A DNA stretch of 50,906 bases from Hyphomicrobiales bacterium. Its GTDB lineage: Bacteria; Pseudomonadota; Alphaproteobacteria; Rhizobiales; JAJFHB01. Positions 1-9,211 of this stretch are shown one piece after another (position 1 is the stretch's first letter; every line of letters begins with the position of its first letter). The DNA lies in assembly GCA_021775615.1 (NCBI GenBank), contig JAJFHL010000052.1, positions 1-50,906 of the forward strand, written 5' to 3'. The notes beneath the pieces are model-generated. The model saw only the letters and a program-made list of their open reading frames with translations. It ran no database searches and had not been told where the DNA came from. Made by a program: the position numbers and the translations under genes.

Positions 1-912
1 CTTGGTCACGATCTCGGCCACACACCCTTCGGCCATGCCGGTGAGGGCGCGCTTGATGAGTGCATGCGCCGCTATGGCGGTTTCGACCACAATGCCCAGA
101 GCCTGCGCGTGGTCACCAGTATCGAATGCAAATATGCCGACTTCGACGGCCTCAATCTGACCTGGGAAACCCTCGAGGGACTGGTCAAGCACAATGGCCC
201 GCTGATCGACGCGGCCGGCCAGGCCTGTGGCGTCTATGCCGAAACCGGCCTGCCGACGGCGGTGAGTGAATTCGCCGGCGAGGTCGATCTTCGCCTTGAC
301 AGCTTTGCCTCCGCCGAAGCACAGGTCGCGGCCCTGTCGGATGACATTGCCTACAATGCCCATGACATTGACGACGGCCTCAGGGCAGGGCTGTTCGACA
401 TCATCGATCTTGCCGACGTGCCCCTCGTGGGTGAAGTGCTGGCCTGGGTTCTGGACCGGCATCCCAATCTCGAGCGTTCGCGCATGATCCATGAAACCGT
501 GCGCCGGCTTATATCGGTGATGGTTGACGATGTTCTGGCGGAGACCCGCCGGCGGCTGGCGGAACTTGCGCCTCAATCAAGCGATGACGTCCGCGCATCG
601 GAAAGGCCCGTCGCCGCACTTGGCGCTTCCATGGCCTCGGCCAACGATCAGTTGAAGCACTTCCTCAGCGAACGAATGTATCGCCACGAACGTGTCCTTC
701 AGGTCATGGAACGGGCCAAACGCGTCATCCGCGATTTGTTCACCGCCTATGTCGAAGACCCGCTACAACTGCCGATCGAGTGGCGGCCGGCGGCGGACGA
801 CGGCGATCAGGTTCGCATTCGCAAGGTCTGCGACTTTATTGCCGGCATGACGGATCGTTATGCCCTTGAACAACACAAGGGTTTGTTTGACGTTGACCCG
901 CTTTTCAGATAG
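1..912 (+). CDS. dgt: dGTPase-like dNTP triphosphohydrolase (5' truncated)
   Basis: HD-superfamily nucleotide hydrolase, expected to split dNTPs into deoxynucleoside and triphosphate and so help control the dNTP pool. The window opens in frame inside the gene, and the first residues read GHDLGHTPFGHAGE, the metal-binding HD signature typical of the Dgt type 2 family. The 303 visible residues carry the rest of the HD domain and the helical C-terminal part (NNLxY-like MYRHERVLQVMERAK near the end), ending at TAG 910-912. The real start lies upstream of the window. It is followed by argS after 42 bp and then by the SPOR protein, a gene order that is usual in Rhizobiales. The family assignment is firm; substrate preference cannot be read from the sequence. 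Confidence 0.93.
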   Translation, partial: LGHDLGHTPFGHAGEGALDECMRRYGGFDHNAQSLRVVTSIECKYADFDGLNLTWETLEGLVKHNGPLIDAAGQACGVYAETGLPTAVSEFAGEVDLRLDSFASAEAQVAALSDDIAYNAHDIDDGLRAGLFDIIDLADVPLVGEVLAWVLDRHPNLERSRMIHETVRRLISVMVDDVLAETRRRLAELAPQSSDDVRASERPVAALGASMASANDQLKHFLSERMYRHERVLQVMERAKRVIRDLFTAYVEDPLQLPIEWRPAADDGDQVRIRKVCDFIAGMTDRYALEQHKGLFDVDPLFR

Positions 913-954
913 TCCGCGCAGAGCGGCAATCGGCCCGAACGGAGCCTCCAAGCC

Positions 955-2712
955 TTGGATATATTTGAACATTTTCGAACGACCGTCTCCAGCGTCATCG
1001 AGCAGTTGGTGACCGCAGGCACATTGCCGGAAGGCACGGACATGTCCCGCATCGCGGTGGAACCGCCGAGGGAGGCGGCACATGGCGACGTCACCACCAA
1101 TGCGGCAATGGTCCTTGCCAAGCCGGCCGGCCAGCGGCCGCGCGATCTGGCCGAGACCATTGCCGACCTGTTGCGCCGGTCGGACGGGGTTGCCGCGGTC
1201 GAGATCGCCGGCCCGGGATTCATCAACCTGCAGATCGATGCGTCATTCTGGCCCGACGTTGTCCGCGCCGCACTTGAGCAGGGCGAACGTTATGGCCGTT
1301 CCGATATCGGCGCCGGCGTGTCCGTGAATGTCGAGTATGTTTCGGCCAACCCCACCGGACCGCTGCATGTCGGTCACTGCAGGGGAGCGGTATTCGGGGA
1401 TGCGCTCGCCAACCTTCTGGCATTTGTCGGCCATGACGTGGTTCGCGAATATTATTTCAACGATGCCGGCGGGCAGGTCGACGTCCTGGCAAGGTCCGTA
1501 TTTTTGCGATACCGCGAAGTGCTTGGTGAGGACATCGGCGAGATACCCAGTGGGCTCTATCCGGCGCCGTACCTGATTCCGGTCGCCCGGCACCTGGCCG
1601 ACATGCACGGAGCCGACCTGTGTGACATGCCGGAAGACGAGTGGCTGCCCCTCATAAGGCGTGAGGCCATCGAGTTCATGATGGCGGTGATTCGCAGTGA
1701 CCTCGAGGCAATCAACATCAAACACGACGTGTTCTTCTCGGAAAGTTCACTGCATGGCCCCGGCGGCCCGGTCGAAACGACTTTGGCCGCCCTGCGCGAG
1801 CGGGGCCTGGTTTTCGAAGGCCGCCTGCCGCCGCCGAAGGGACAGTTGCCGGAGGATTGGGAGGACCTGGAGCAGACCTTGTTCAGGGCGACCGAATTTG
1901 GCGATGATGTCGACCGCACGGTCATAAAGTCGGACGGCGCCTACACCTATTTTGCCGCAGACGTTGCGTACTTCCAGACAAAATATGACCGCAATTTCAA
2001 GCAAATGATCTACGTGCTCGGCGCTGACCACGGAGGTTACGTCAAGCGGCTGCAGGCCGTGGCCAAGGCGATCAGCGGAGGCGATGCCGAAGTAATAGTG
2101 CTCTTGTGCCAGTTGGTGAAACTGTTCCGCGGTGGCGAGCCGGTCCGTATGTCGAAGCGGGCAGGAGAGTTTGTCACTCTGCGTGAACTTATTGATGAAG
2201 TCGGCCCAGATGTTATCCGCTTTATCATGCTTTTCAGGAAGAACGACGCGCCGCTTGATTTTGATTTCGAAAAAGTAACTGAACAAACCCGTGAAAATCC
2301 GGTATTCTACGTTCAATACGCACACGCGCGGATTTGTTCTGTGATGCGAAATGCCGCCAGAAGTGCATCTGGCGATGGCAGTGGACACTTAGCGTTAACG
2401 AATTGTCACTTAAATCTTTTGCAAGATGACGGAGAGATTGCGATAATCAAACGGATCGCGGAGTTTCCAAGAGTGGTGCAGGGTGCAGCGGCGGCGCACG
2501 AACCGCATAGGATAGCGTTCTACATGTATGAACTGGCAAGTGCGCTTCATGCGCAGTGGAACCGGGGCAAAGAGTTGCCTCATTTGCGGTTTATTGACGA
2601 AAAAAATCCGGATGCCACAGCTGCGCGGCTCGCTTTGTGCCGTGCGGTGCGGTATGTTCTGTCCAACGGACTTGGAATCTTAGGGGTGGTTCCGGTTCAA
2701 GAGATGAGATAG
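955..2712 (+). CDS. argS: Arginyl-tRNA synthetase
   Basis: Class I aminoacyl-tRNA synthetase that charges tRNA-Arg in the cytoplasm. I take the TTG at 955, because the product then begins MDIFEHF as in other alphaproteobacterial ArgS, and GGAG lies just upstream (about 942-945). The 585 residues contain the N-terminal tRNA D-loop-binding domain, the class I HIGH motif as HVGH (in [19 protein letters not shown]), the KMSKS counterpart as [10 protein letters not shown], and the C-terminal DALR-type anticodon-binding helices. Oddity: the last ~450 bp are much poorer in G+C (45 % over 2221-2460 by direct count, against 72 % in the 60 bases at 1141) and use TTA, ATA and AGA codons that are rare in the neighbours. 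This may be a recombined or drifting 3' end. The frame is intact throughout. Confidence 0.97.
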   Translation: MDIFEHFRTTVSSVIEQLVTAGTLPEGTDMSRIAVEPPREAAHGDVTTNAAMVLAKPAGQRPRDLAETIADLLRRSDGVAAVEIAGPGFINLQIDASFWPDVVRAALEQGERYGRSDIGAGVSVNVEYVSANPTGPLHVGHCRGAVFGDALANLLAFVGHDVVREYYFNDAGGQVDVLARSVFLRYREVLGEDIGEIPSGLYPAPYLIPVARHLADMHGADLCDMPEDEWLPLIRREAIEFMMAVIRSDLEAINIKHDVFFSESSLHGPGGPVETTLAALRERGLVFEGRLPPPKGQLPEDWEDLEQTLFRATEFGDDVDRTVIKSDGAYTYFAADVAYFQTKYDRNFKQMIYVLGADHGGYVKRLQAVAKAISGGDAEVIVLLCQLVKLFRGGEPVRMSKRAGEFVTLRELIDEVGPDVIRFIMLFRKNDAPLDFDFEKVTEQTRENPVFYVQYAHARICSVMRNAARSASGDGSGHLALTNCHLNLLQDDGEIAIIKRIAEFPRVVQGAAAAHEPHRIAFYMYELASALHAQWNRGKELPHLRFIDEKNPDATAARLALCRAVRYVLSNGLGILGVVPVQEMR

Positions 2713-2723
2713 CGGAAATCGCT

Positions 2724-4829
2724 ATGGCTGACGACACTCCCAGATACGGTGCCCGGAACGACGAAAGCGCTCGTCGCTATCCCGAGGACGCCAAGGCAAC
2801 GGAAGACCGCAAGGTCCGCCCGAGCTATCTCGATTCACCCCATTCGGATGAGCCGGCAAGTGCTGATCCTTATGACCGTGCTGCGGGCACGCAGGACAGG
2901 TCGCACAGCAGTCTTGAGGGCCTGCGACCGTCCCGCTATGACAATGACGAGACCGCGCCGCCGGCCCGGGACTCCTATTTGACCCCGCCGCCCCGCGAAA
3001 ACGGATCGAGCCGCCACGACAGCACGTTCGACAACGACAGATACAGGTCGAACTCGACACCGTCGTCATTCGGTGCGCCGGATACCGGGCAGCGCAATCC
3101 GCTGCTCAAGTCCGATACGGCGATGCGGCGGTTCAGCTGGGAGGATAACGACCCTCCGCAGCCGCCCGCGCGTCCGAGCCCGCCCGCGCGCGATCGTGAC
3201 TATGATGCGCCGCGCTACGAGTCCCGCAATCCGAGGCTCGACGAGCTGACGGCGGCGAGGGCCGAACAGACCGCCAGCTACGGTTCCAACCGCTCCGATG
3301 ACGCGCAATACCGTGCACCGGCCCCTGCAAGTACACCCCGCACGCCGGCGCCTTATCCCGCCCCCGAGCGTCCGTATGGGCAAGAGGCCAACGCCTACAC
3401 CGATCAGCCCTATGACCCAAACAGTCAGGGTGGGTACGAGCAGCCCTATAACGATGCAGCCTATCAAGGCGTGCATTCGCGCGAGCTCGCGGATGTCGAT
3501 CAGGACTACGCGCGGGAATACCAGTACAACCCAGAAGGCGCCGACCCGCGGCAGGGTTACGGCGACTACGATCCCGAATTCCAGCAGTACGATCAGCAGT
3601 ATGGCGATTTCCAGGAACAGCCAAGGCGCCGCGGCCCGTTCCTGCTGGTCGGCTCCCTGGTCGGCGTTGCCGTCATAGCAAGCGGCCTGATCTTCGCCTG
3701 GCAGGCACTCAAGGGCGGCAACGAGCCGACAATTCCGGTGGTCAGGGTCGACGAAAATCCGATCAAGGTCGAGCCGCAGACGCAGCCCAAGGCGATCGAA
3801 ACGCCACGCAAGACAAAGCTGATTTACGATCGTATTCGGTCCGAGGACACGGAAACGGAAAGCACGCTCGTTCCGCGTGAAGAGGAACCAACGATACCGG
3901 CGGCTCAGGAACAGTCGACCAACGATCCGAATCAGCTGTCGATAAACCCGACCTCTGAAACGCCGCAGATCAATGCCGATGGTACCGATCCGCTGCCGCT
4001 TCCGTTGCCGCCGCCGCCCGTCAACAATTCGCAGAATACCCAGACGACGCAGCCGACGTTCAACACCACAACCCAAAACCTGAACACCGGCGGCGAAGTC
4101 GTGGTTCCGACCCAGAACGAGCCGCCCGCTCCGGCATCGCTCGACACGGCGACGACCGTCGATACGGATCAGGCGACCACCCCGCCGCCATCCGACGCGA
4201 TTGCCAAACTCATTCAGTCTCCGCCGCTGCCGCGGGAGAAACCAACACCGCCGTCACGCCAGGTGGACCCGGGACCGGCGGTACCGACCGGTCCGATCCA
4301 GATCGCTCCGTTGCCGGGTTCGGTCGAGCGAGACATCGCGACCACCGAGCAGGTCACGCCGGATCAAAACCAGGTTACGCAGATTCAACCGACGGCGCCG
4401 GCCACACAGCAGGTGCCGACACAGGAGCAGCCGCGGCGTCGTACGAGCCGTTTCAGCGATGAGCTTGACACCGGGACGCGGGTCACCAACACCCAGCAGA
4501 ACACGCAGGTTGCGGTGGCGGAGCCCAATGCACCTACCCCCGAGGCGGTTCAGCCGCAAGCGCCCATTACCGGTGGGAACTACATGATTCAGACGGCTTC
4601 CTTCCGTTCACAGGAAGAGGCCCAGGCGGGATTCCAGGAACTGCAGTCACGTCATCCCAGTTTGCTTGGCACCTATTCTCCGCTCATTCAGCAGGCGGAT
4701 CTGGGAACCCGGGGCACCTACTACCGGCTGCGTATCGGTCCGATTGAGACCCGGTCCCAGGCCTCGCAGCTGTGCAACTCGCTCATCGCCGCCGGTGAAC
4801 GCGACTGCGTTGTGCGCGACCGCCGGTAG
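2724..4829 (+). CDS. SPOR-domain membrane protein with long disordered regions
   Basis: Predicted bitopic inner-membrane protein with a C-terminal SPOR domain. SPOR domains bind denuded glycan strands of septal peptidoglycan, so a role in cell division or cell-wall remodelling is inferred. The start MADDTPRYG (ATG 2724) lies 11 bp after argS; an earlier in-frame start inside argS is unlikely. Of 701 residues, about 1-300 are a low-complexity, Pro/Tyr/Asp/Arg/Gln-rich cytoplasmic region. One transmembrane helix follows at about 304-328 (LLVGSLVGVAVIASGLIFAW), then a Pro/Thr/Gln-rich periplasmic linker, then the SPOR domain at about 617-695 beginning YMIQTASF and containing YYRLRIGP. The linker length is probably variable between species. 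It sits just before nagZ, another peptidoglycan gene. Confidence 0.9.
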   Translation: MADDTPRYGARNDESARRYPEDAKATEDRKVRPSYLDSPHSDEPASADPYDRAAGTQDRSHSSLEGLRPSRYDNDETAPPARDSYLTPPPRENGSSRHDSTFDNDRYRSNSTPSSFGAPDTGQRNPLLKSDTAMRRFSWEDNDPPQPPARPSPPARDRDYDAPRYESRNPRLDELTAARAEQTASYGSNRSDDAQYRAPAPASTPRTPAPYPAPERPYGQEANAYTDQPYDPNSQGGYEQPYNDAAYQGVHSRELADVDQDYAREYQYNPEGADPRQGYGDYDPEFQQYDQQYGDFQEQPRRRGPFLLVGSLVGVAVIASGLIFAWQALKGGNEPTIPVVRVDENPIKVEPQTQPKAIETPRKTKLIYDRIRSEDTETESTLVPREEEPTIPAAQEQSTNDPNQLSINPTSETPQINADGTDPLPLPLPPPPVNNSQNTQTTQPTFNTTTQNLNTGGEVVVPTQNEPPAPASLDTATTVDTDQATTPPPSDAIAKLIQSPPLPREKPTPPSRQVDPGPAVPTGPIQIAPLPGSVERDIATTEQVTPDQNQVTQIQPTAPATQQVPTQEQPRRRTSRFSDELDTGTRVTNTQQNTQVAVAEPNAPTPEAVQPQAPITGGNYMIQTASFRSQEEAQAGFQELQSRHPSLLGTYSPLIQQADLGTRGTYYRLRIGPIETRSQASQLCNSLIAAGERDCVVRDRR

Positions 4830-4852
4830 CAGCGCATAAGAACCCGCATCAG

Positions 4853-5869
4853 ATGACGACCCGGGCATTCGTTTCAGGATGCGAGTCCACATCGTTGTCG
4901 CCCGAAGAAACTTCATTCTTCCAATCGGCGGACCCCTGGGGCCTCATCCTTTTCCAACGCAACTGTGACACGCGCGAGCAGGTCAAACGTCTGACGGAAG
5001 ATTTCCGCCAGGCAGTTGGACGCACCGACGCACCCGTGTTCATCGATCAGGAAGGCGGCCGCGTGCAGCGGCTCAAGCCACCGCACTGGAGAAAGTATCC
5101 AAGCGGCGCGCAGATCGGGGCCGTCTATGCAAACAGTCCCGAGGCAGGACTGCGCGTCGCGTTCAATTGTGCCCGCCTCATTGCCGATGATCTGCATGAA
5201 CTGGGAATCACCATCGACTGTCTGCCAGTCCTCGATGTCCCGCAGCCTGGCGCCCACGCTGTCATCGGAGACCGCGCCTATGCAACGCGACCCGACACAG
5301 TGACCGCTCTCGGGAAGGCCGCGGCGCGGGGACTGCTTGCCGGCGGTGTGTTGCCGGTCATCAAGCATATCCCGGGGCATGGCAGAGCCAACGCGGACAC
5401 TCATTTCGAACTGCCCCGCGTTGCGGCCGGTCTCGGCGAACTCAAGTCCCATGATTTCGCCCCTTTCCAGGCGTTACATGACGCCCCGATTGCAATGACC
5501 GCCCATGTTGTCTTTAGCGACGTGGACCCTGATCATCCGGCAACTCATTCGAAACTCGTACTGCAAGGCATTGTCCGCGAGAAGATGGGATTTGATGGAC
5601 TTCTCATCACCGATGATCTGAACATGAACGCCCTGTCCGGCAACCTCGGTGAACGGGTCACGGCATCTTTCAGAGCCGGATGCGACATGGCCCTTCACTG
5701 CAACGGCAACCTGGAACAAATGGAAGCGGTTGTCCGGGAGGCCCCGGAAATTGCCGGTAAATGTGGAGAACGCACCACTGCCGCCCTTGCCTTGCTTTCG
5801 CAGCCGCGCGAATATGATGTGGATGAGGCTTTGCAAGATCTCGACCTTGCGCTCCGCGAATCAGTATAA
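4853..5869 (+). CDS. nagZ: Beta-N-acetylhexosaminidase (GH3)
   Basis: Cytoplasmic glycoside hydrolase family 3 enzyme that removes N-acetylglucosamine from anhydro-muropeptides during peptidoglycan recycling. The 338-residue length is that of single-domain bacterial NagZ. The GH3 signature KHIPGHGRANADTH (about 171-184) carries the loop Asp-x-His dyad (Asp182, His184), and the nucleophile aspartate lies in ITDDLNM at about 254-255. FIDQEGGRVQRL near residues 63-74 is the usual substrate-binding segment. No signal peptide is present. The gene starts 23 bp after the SPOR gene and is followed by scpA, so it is probably transcribed with them. In Enterobacteria NagZ products induce AmpC; no ampC or ampR is visible here. 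Confidence 0.95.
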   Translation: MTTRAFVSGCESTSLSPEETSFFQSADPWGLILFQRNCDTREQVKRLTEDFRQAVGRTDAPVFIDQEGGRVQRLKPPHWRKYPSGAQIGAVYANSPEAGLRVAFNCARLIADDLHELGITIDCLPVLDVPQPGAHAVIGDRAYATRPDTVTALGKAAARGLLAGGVLPVIKHIPGHGRANADTHFELPRVAAGLGELKSHDFAPFQALHDAPIAMTAHVVFSDVDPDHPATHSKLVLQGIVREKMGFDGLLITDDLNMNALSGNLGERVTASFRAGCDMALHCNGNLEQMEAVVREAPEIAGKCGERTTAALALLSQPREYDVDEALQDLDLALRESV

Positions 5870-5920
5870 ATTCAAGATTCTGAGCTGCTTTTCCGGCTGC
5901 CGACTCGAATCGAGCGTAGG

Positions 5921-6736
5921 ATGTCTGAACAAGAACCCATAGAGGCGTCTCCGGCGCCTGACGAGGCATGGGACCTCGACGCGGGGCCGGACAGGCGTGC
6001 CGAATCGCTCATCGTCGATGTCGATGGCTTCGAAGGACCGCTCGACCTGCTTCTGCTGCTTGCGCGTGAGCAGAAGGTCGACCTCGGCAAGATATCGATC
6101 CTCGCGCTGGCCGAGCAGTATCTGTTGTTCGTCTCCGAGGCGCGCCGCCTGAGATTGGAACTTGCTGCCGACTATCTGGTCATGGCCGCCTGGCTGGCGT
6201 ACCTGAAGTCCCGGCTGCTCCTGCCGGACCCTCAGGGCGAAGACGAGCCGAGCGGCGAGGAGATGGCGGCGCTTCTGGCATTCCGCCTGCGCCGCCTTGA
6301 AGCAATGCGCGAAGCCGCAGCGCAGATGATGGCGCGCAATCTCCTCGGCCGGGACATATTTTCTCGTGGCGACCCGGAGAACATCGAGGTGTTCACCACC
6401 AATGAATATGTCGACAACCTGCATGATCTGCTCAAGGCGTACGCACAACGCCGTCAGACGGGCGTGAAACGCAGCCTGACGCTGCGCAGAAGGCCCGTGT
6501 GGACAATCAAGGATGCGCGCCAGGCGATCGAACGTCTTATCGGCAGCATGGATGCCTGGGGGCGCTTCGACGAGTTTCTTGCAGACTACCTCGCAGAACC
6601 CGAAACCAGAAGCACGGTCAAGGCAAGCAGCTTCACCGCCACACTTGAACTCATTCGGGAAGGTAGAGTGGAGGTCCGCCAGGAGACCGCGTTCGCGCCG
6701 TTATTCATGCGCCGGGCCGCAGTGTCCGCCACCTAG
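5921..6736 (+). CDS. scpA: Segregation and condensation protein A
   Basis: Kleisin subunit of the bacterial SMC-ScpAB condensin, which bridges the SMC heads during chromosome compaction and segregation. The 271-residue product has the canonical N-terminal ScpA block (FEGPLDLLLLLAREQKVDL, about residues 37-55), then an acidic linker, then a C-terminal winged-helix-like region. The start ATG 5921 is 51 bp after nagZ. scpB follows after 26 bp, the standard pairing, and both are probably co-transcribed. No smc gene lies in the window, as is normal. Confidence 0.95.
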   Translation: MSEQEPIEASPAPDEAWDLDAGPDRRAESLIVDVDGFEGPLDLLLLLAREQKVDLGKISILALAEQYLLFVSEARRLRLELAADYLVMAAWLAYLKSRLLLPDPQGEDEPSGEEMAALLAFRLRRLEAMREAAAQMMARNLLGRDIFSRGDPENIEVFTTNEYVDNLHDLLKAYAQRRQTGVKRSLTLRRRPVWTIKDARQAIERLIGSMDAWGRFDEFLADYLAEPETRSTVKASSFTATLELIREGRVEVRQETAFAPLFMRRAAVSAT

Positions 6737-6762
6737 AGAATTCATTGGAAGGAATTGGGTCA

Positions 6763-7593
6763 ATGCAAAATCAAACTGGTGAGGCGCTGAGCACCCTTGA
6801 TCCTGCACACACCACAAACAGCGATGTCGATCTCCAGGGGGACAGGGCGTTGGAGAATGTAACAGTGTTGCCGACTGCGGAAAGAGCTCAGCATATGCGG
6901 ATGCTGGAGGCGCTGCTGTTTGCTGCCCCCGAACCGCTGCCGGAGACCCTGCTCACCGATCGGATGCCAAACGGCGCCGATGTGGCCGGCCTTTTGGCCG
7001 AGCTTGCCGATGTCTATCGCGAACGGGGGGTGAATCTCGTCCAGGTCGCGGGAAAGTGGTCCTTCCGAACTGCCGAGGACCTGAGCTTTCTGATGCGCCG
7101 GGACGCGGTCGAGGAAAAGCGCCTGTCCCGCGCGGCGCTCGAAACGCTTGCCATCATCGCTTACCACCAGCCGGTGACCCGCAGCGAAATCGAAGAGGTG
7201 AGGGGCGTTTCGATTTCCAAGGGAACTCTGGACGCCCTGCTCGATATCGGCTGGATCCGCATGCGCGGCCGCCGGCGCACTCCAGGAAGACCGGTGACCT
7301 ATGGCGTTACCGATGCGTTCCTCAGTCATTTCGGGCTCAACGACGTTGCCGATCTTCCCGGGCTGGCCGATCTTAAGGCCGCCGGATTGCTTGACAGCAA
7401 TTTGCCGCCCGACTTCGAGATTCCGAGCCCGCGCAGCGGCGAGGAACTCGATGACGACGAAGACACGCTCGACGATGACGACGCTCTGGTTGAAGATGCG
7501 CTCGAAATCGATGAAGCGGCGTTGGACGATGCGTTCGGCGAGATCGAGGAACGTCCCGTCGATAGCGATGATGTGAACCCTGATCGCGAATAA
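6763..7593 (+). CDS. scpB: Segregation and condensation protein B
   Basis: Second non-SMC condensin subunit, a dimer of tandem winged-helix domains that binds ScpA. I take ATG 6763 because GGAAGGA lies at 6747-6753 with good spacing; a TTG 18 bp upstream (6745) would place the ribosome-binding site inside the gene. The 276 residues contain an N-terminal extension, the first winged helix (MRMLEALLFAAPEPLPETLL), and the second one with the conserved LETLAIIAYHQPVTRSEIEE and RGRRRTPGRPVTYGVT segments. The C-terminal ~60 residues are very acidic (runs of Asp and Glu), a common alphaproteobacterial extension. Confidence 0.93.
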   Translation: MQNQTGEALSTLDPAHTTNSDVDLQGDRALENVTVLPTAERAQHMRMLEALLFAAPEPLPETLLTDRMPNGADVAGLLAELADVYRERGVNLVQVAGKWSFRTAEDLSFLMRRDAVEEKRLSRAALETLAIIAYHQPVTRSEIEEVRGVSISKGTLDALLDIGWIRMRGRRRTPGRPVTYGVTDAFLSHFGLNDVADLPGLADLKAAGLLDSNLPPDFEIPSPRSGEELDDDEDTLDDDDALVEDALEIDEAALDDAFGEIEERPVDSDDVNPDRE

Positions 7594-7663
7594 GCTTCGA
7601 AGCCCCGCCAACATCAGTATATAAGCTCTTCGGAAATCAAATTCCGTGTGAGCTGGGTTGGTA

Positions 7664-8821
7664 ATGGGCTCGATTGACTCCGAACAAGAAACCGCAAGCG
7701 GCGGCTCCGACTGGGGACCGCGCGGAACCGCGGCCGCGACTTTTGCGGCGCGCCTCTCGTTCGAGAACATTACCCATGTCTATGGCGACCTCGAGGCGGT
7801 TCGCGACGTCAGCCTTGAACTGGCACCAGGTGAGATCGTCTGTCTTCTGGGCCCATCGGGGTGCGGCAAAACCACGCTTTTGCGCATCGCCGCCGGAGTG
7901 GAGCGTCCACAATCCGGCCGGATTCTGTTGAACGGCAGCGAAATTGCCAGCGCCAGCGCCTTCGTGCCTCCCGAGCGTCGCAATGTCGGCCTGATGTTCC
8001 AGGATTTCGCGCTGTTTCCGCACCTGACGATCCTCGATAACGTGATGTTCGGCCTGCGCAATCTTGAGCGGGCGGATGCACTGAGAGAGGCGCAGGCCGC
8101 CCTCAGGCGGGTCGGCATGAGCCAGTACGAGAAAAGCTATCCTCATGTGCTCTCCGGTGGTGAGCAGCAACGTGTAGCGCTTGCCCGGGCAATCGTGCCG
8201 CGACCCGCCGTCATGCTCATGGACGAGCCTTTTTCCGGCCTCGACCAAAGGCTGCGCGAGGTTGTCAGGGAAGAGACGCTTGCCATATTGCGGGAGACGC
8301 GCGCCAGCTGCCTGCTTGTGACCCACGATCCGGTCGAAGCAATGTGGATGGCTGACCGCATTGCCGTCATGCGCGAGGGGCGCCTTGTGCAGATCGGCAC
8401 TCCCACGCAGGTTTACCGAGCTCCAGCGGATATCAGCACTGCGAAGTTCTTCTGTGATTTCAACGAGTTGATCGCACCTGCCCGGGCGGGAAAAGTATCG
8501 ACGCCGTTCGGCACGTTCAAGGCGGACACCCGCAAGGAAGATGGATCAACGGTCGTCCTCATCAGGCCGCAGGGGTTGGTCCCCACCACCGGCAAGACCG
8601 GCACCCAGGGCACCGTGCTGGAGGTTCGCTATCTCGGTGACGCAACTCTTTTGTCGCTCGGCGTGCACGGTTGTGAAAGGCCCATCAAGGCGCGTGTGCC
8701 CGGAAGCATCGTCCCGCAAAAGGGGGAGACGATGCGCTTTAAGATTGACCCTGACCATGTTTTGCTGTTTCCAGCGGCATCTGCGACGGCCATCGGTGCG
8801 CGGGATGGTTACCAAGAATAA
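7664..8821 (+). CDS. ABC transporter ATP-binding protein, ferric iron/FbpC type
   Basis: ATPase subunit of an import ABC transporter, closest in layout to the FbpC/PotA group that feeds ferric iron or polyamine permeases. ATG 7664 gives 385 residues; an in-frame TTG two codons earlier is the alternative. Visible motifs are Walker A GPSGCGKTTLL, Q-loop MFQDFALF, signature LSGGEQQRVALARA, Walker B VMLMDEPFSGLD and switch His in LLVTHDP. The C-terminal ~130 residues form a TOBE-type regulatory domain (FCDFNELIAPAR onward). No permease or binding protein is adjacent, so it is an orphan between scpB and tatA. The transported substrate cannot be assigned from sequence. Confidence 0.85.
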   Translation: MGSIDSEQETASGGSDWGPRGTAAATFAARLSFENITHVYGDLEAVRDVSLELAPGEIVCLLGPSGCGKTTLLRIAAGVERPQSGRILLNGSEIASASAFVPPERRNVGLMFQDFALFPHLTILDNVMFGLRNLERADALREAQAALRRVGMSQYEKSYPHVLSGGEQQRVALARAIVPRPAVMLMDEPFSGLDQRLREVVREETLAILRETRASCLLVTHDPVEAMWMADRIAVMREGRLVQIGTPTQVYRAPADISTAKFFCDFNELIAPARAGKVSTPFGTFKADTRKEDGSTVVLIRPQGLVPTTGKTGTQGTVLEVRYLGDATLLSLGVHGCERPIKARVPGSIVPQKGETMRFKIDPDHVLLFPAASATAIGARDGYQE

Positions 8822-8840
8822 GGTTTGGTCCGGGCATTTG

Positions 8841-8869
8841 TTGCAGCCGCACACCGATTTTGCGATAGT
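8841..8869 (+). promoter_or_regulatory. Candidate sigma-70 promoter for tatABC
   Basis: The -35 TTGCAG (8841-8846) and -10 GATAGT (8864-8869) are separated by 17 bp, about 50 bp upstream of the tatA start. The -10 matches four of six consensus bases. It sits in the only gap (8822-8920) between the ABC ATPase gene and tatA, which supports a separate promoter for the tat genes. This is a pattern match only. Confidence 0.4.
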
Positions 8870-8920
8870 GCGGCCAATTCACCACGCACACCAAATTTAG
8901 TGACTCAGGAGAGTTCAGTC

Positions 8921-9157
8921 ATGACGCCTAGTTTTGTGCAGATCTTGATCGTTGTCGCGCTGCTGGTGCTCCTCTTCGGAAGGGGCAAGATATCGGCGCT
9001 GATGGGCGATGTTGCAAAGGGAATCAAGAGCTTCAAGAAAGGTATGCAGGAAGAGCCTGAAACCGAAGCGGCCGAGGACGTGAAGACCATCGAACACGAA
9101 ACCGCCGAGACCGTCGACGCGGTGAAGAAGCCCGCCAACAGCAAGGCCAAGAGCTGA
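8921..9157 (+). CDS. tatA: Sec-independent translocase subunit TatA
   Basis: Pore-forming subunit of the twin-arginine translocase, which exports folded proteins across the inner membrane. ATG 8921 is chosen because AGGAGAG lies at 8907-8913; the reading frame extends upstream but without a ribosome-binding site. The 78 residues have the N-terminal membrane helix ([19 protein letters not shown]), the hinge and the amphipathic helix with [14 protein letters not shown], then a charged tail. It lacks the usual Pro in the F-G-x-x-K hinge, as many alphaproteobacterial TatA do. First gene of tatABC. Confidence 0.95.
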   Translation: MTPSFVQILIVVALLVLLFGRGKISALMGDVAKGIKSFKKGMQEEPETEAAEDVKTIEHETAETVDAVKKPANSKAKS

Positions 9158-9211
9158 CCGGCCGAACGAGCGTCGCCAACTCCGCCCGCAAGGCAAGTGT
9201 AGAGTGTAATC

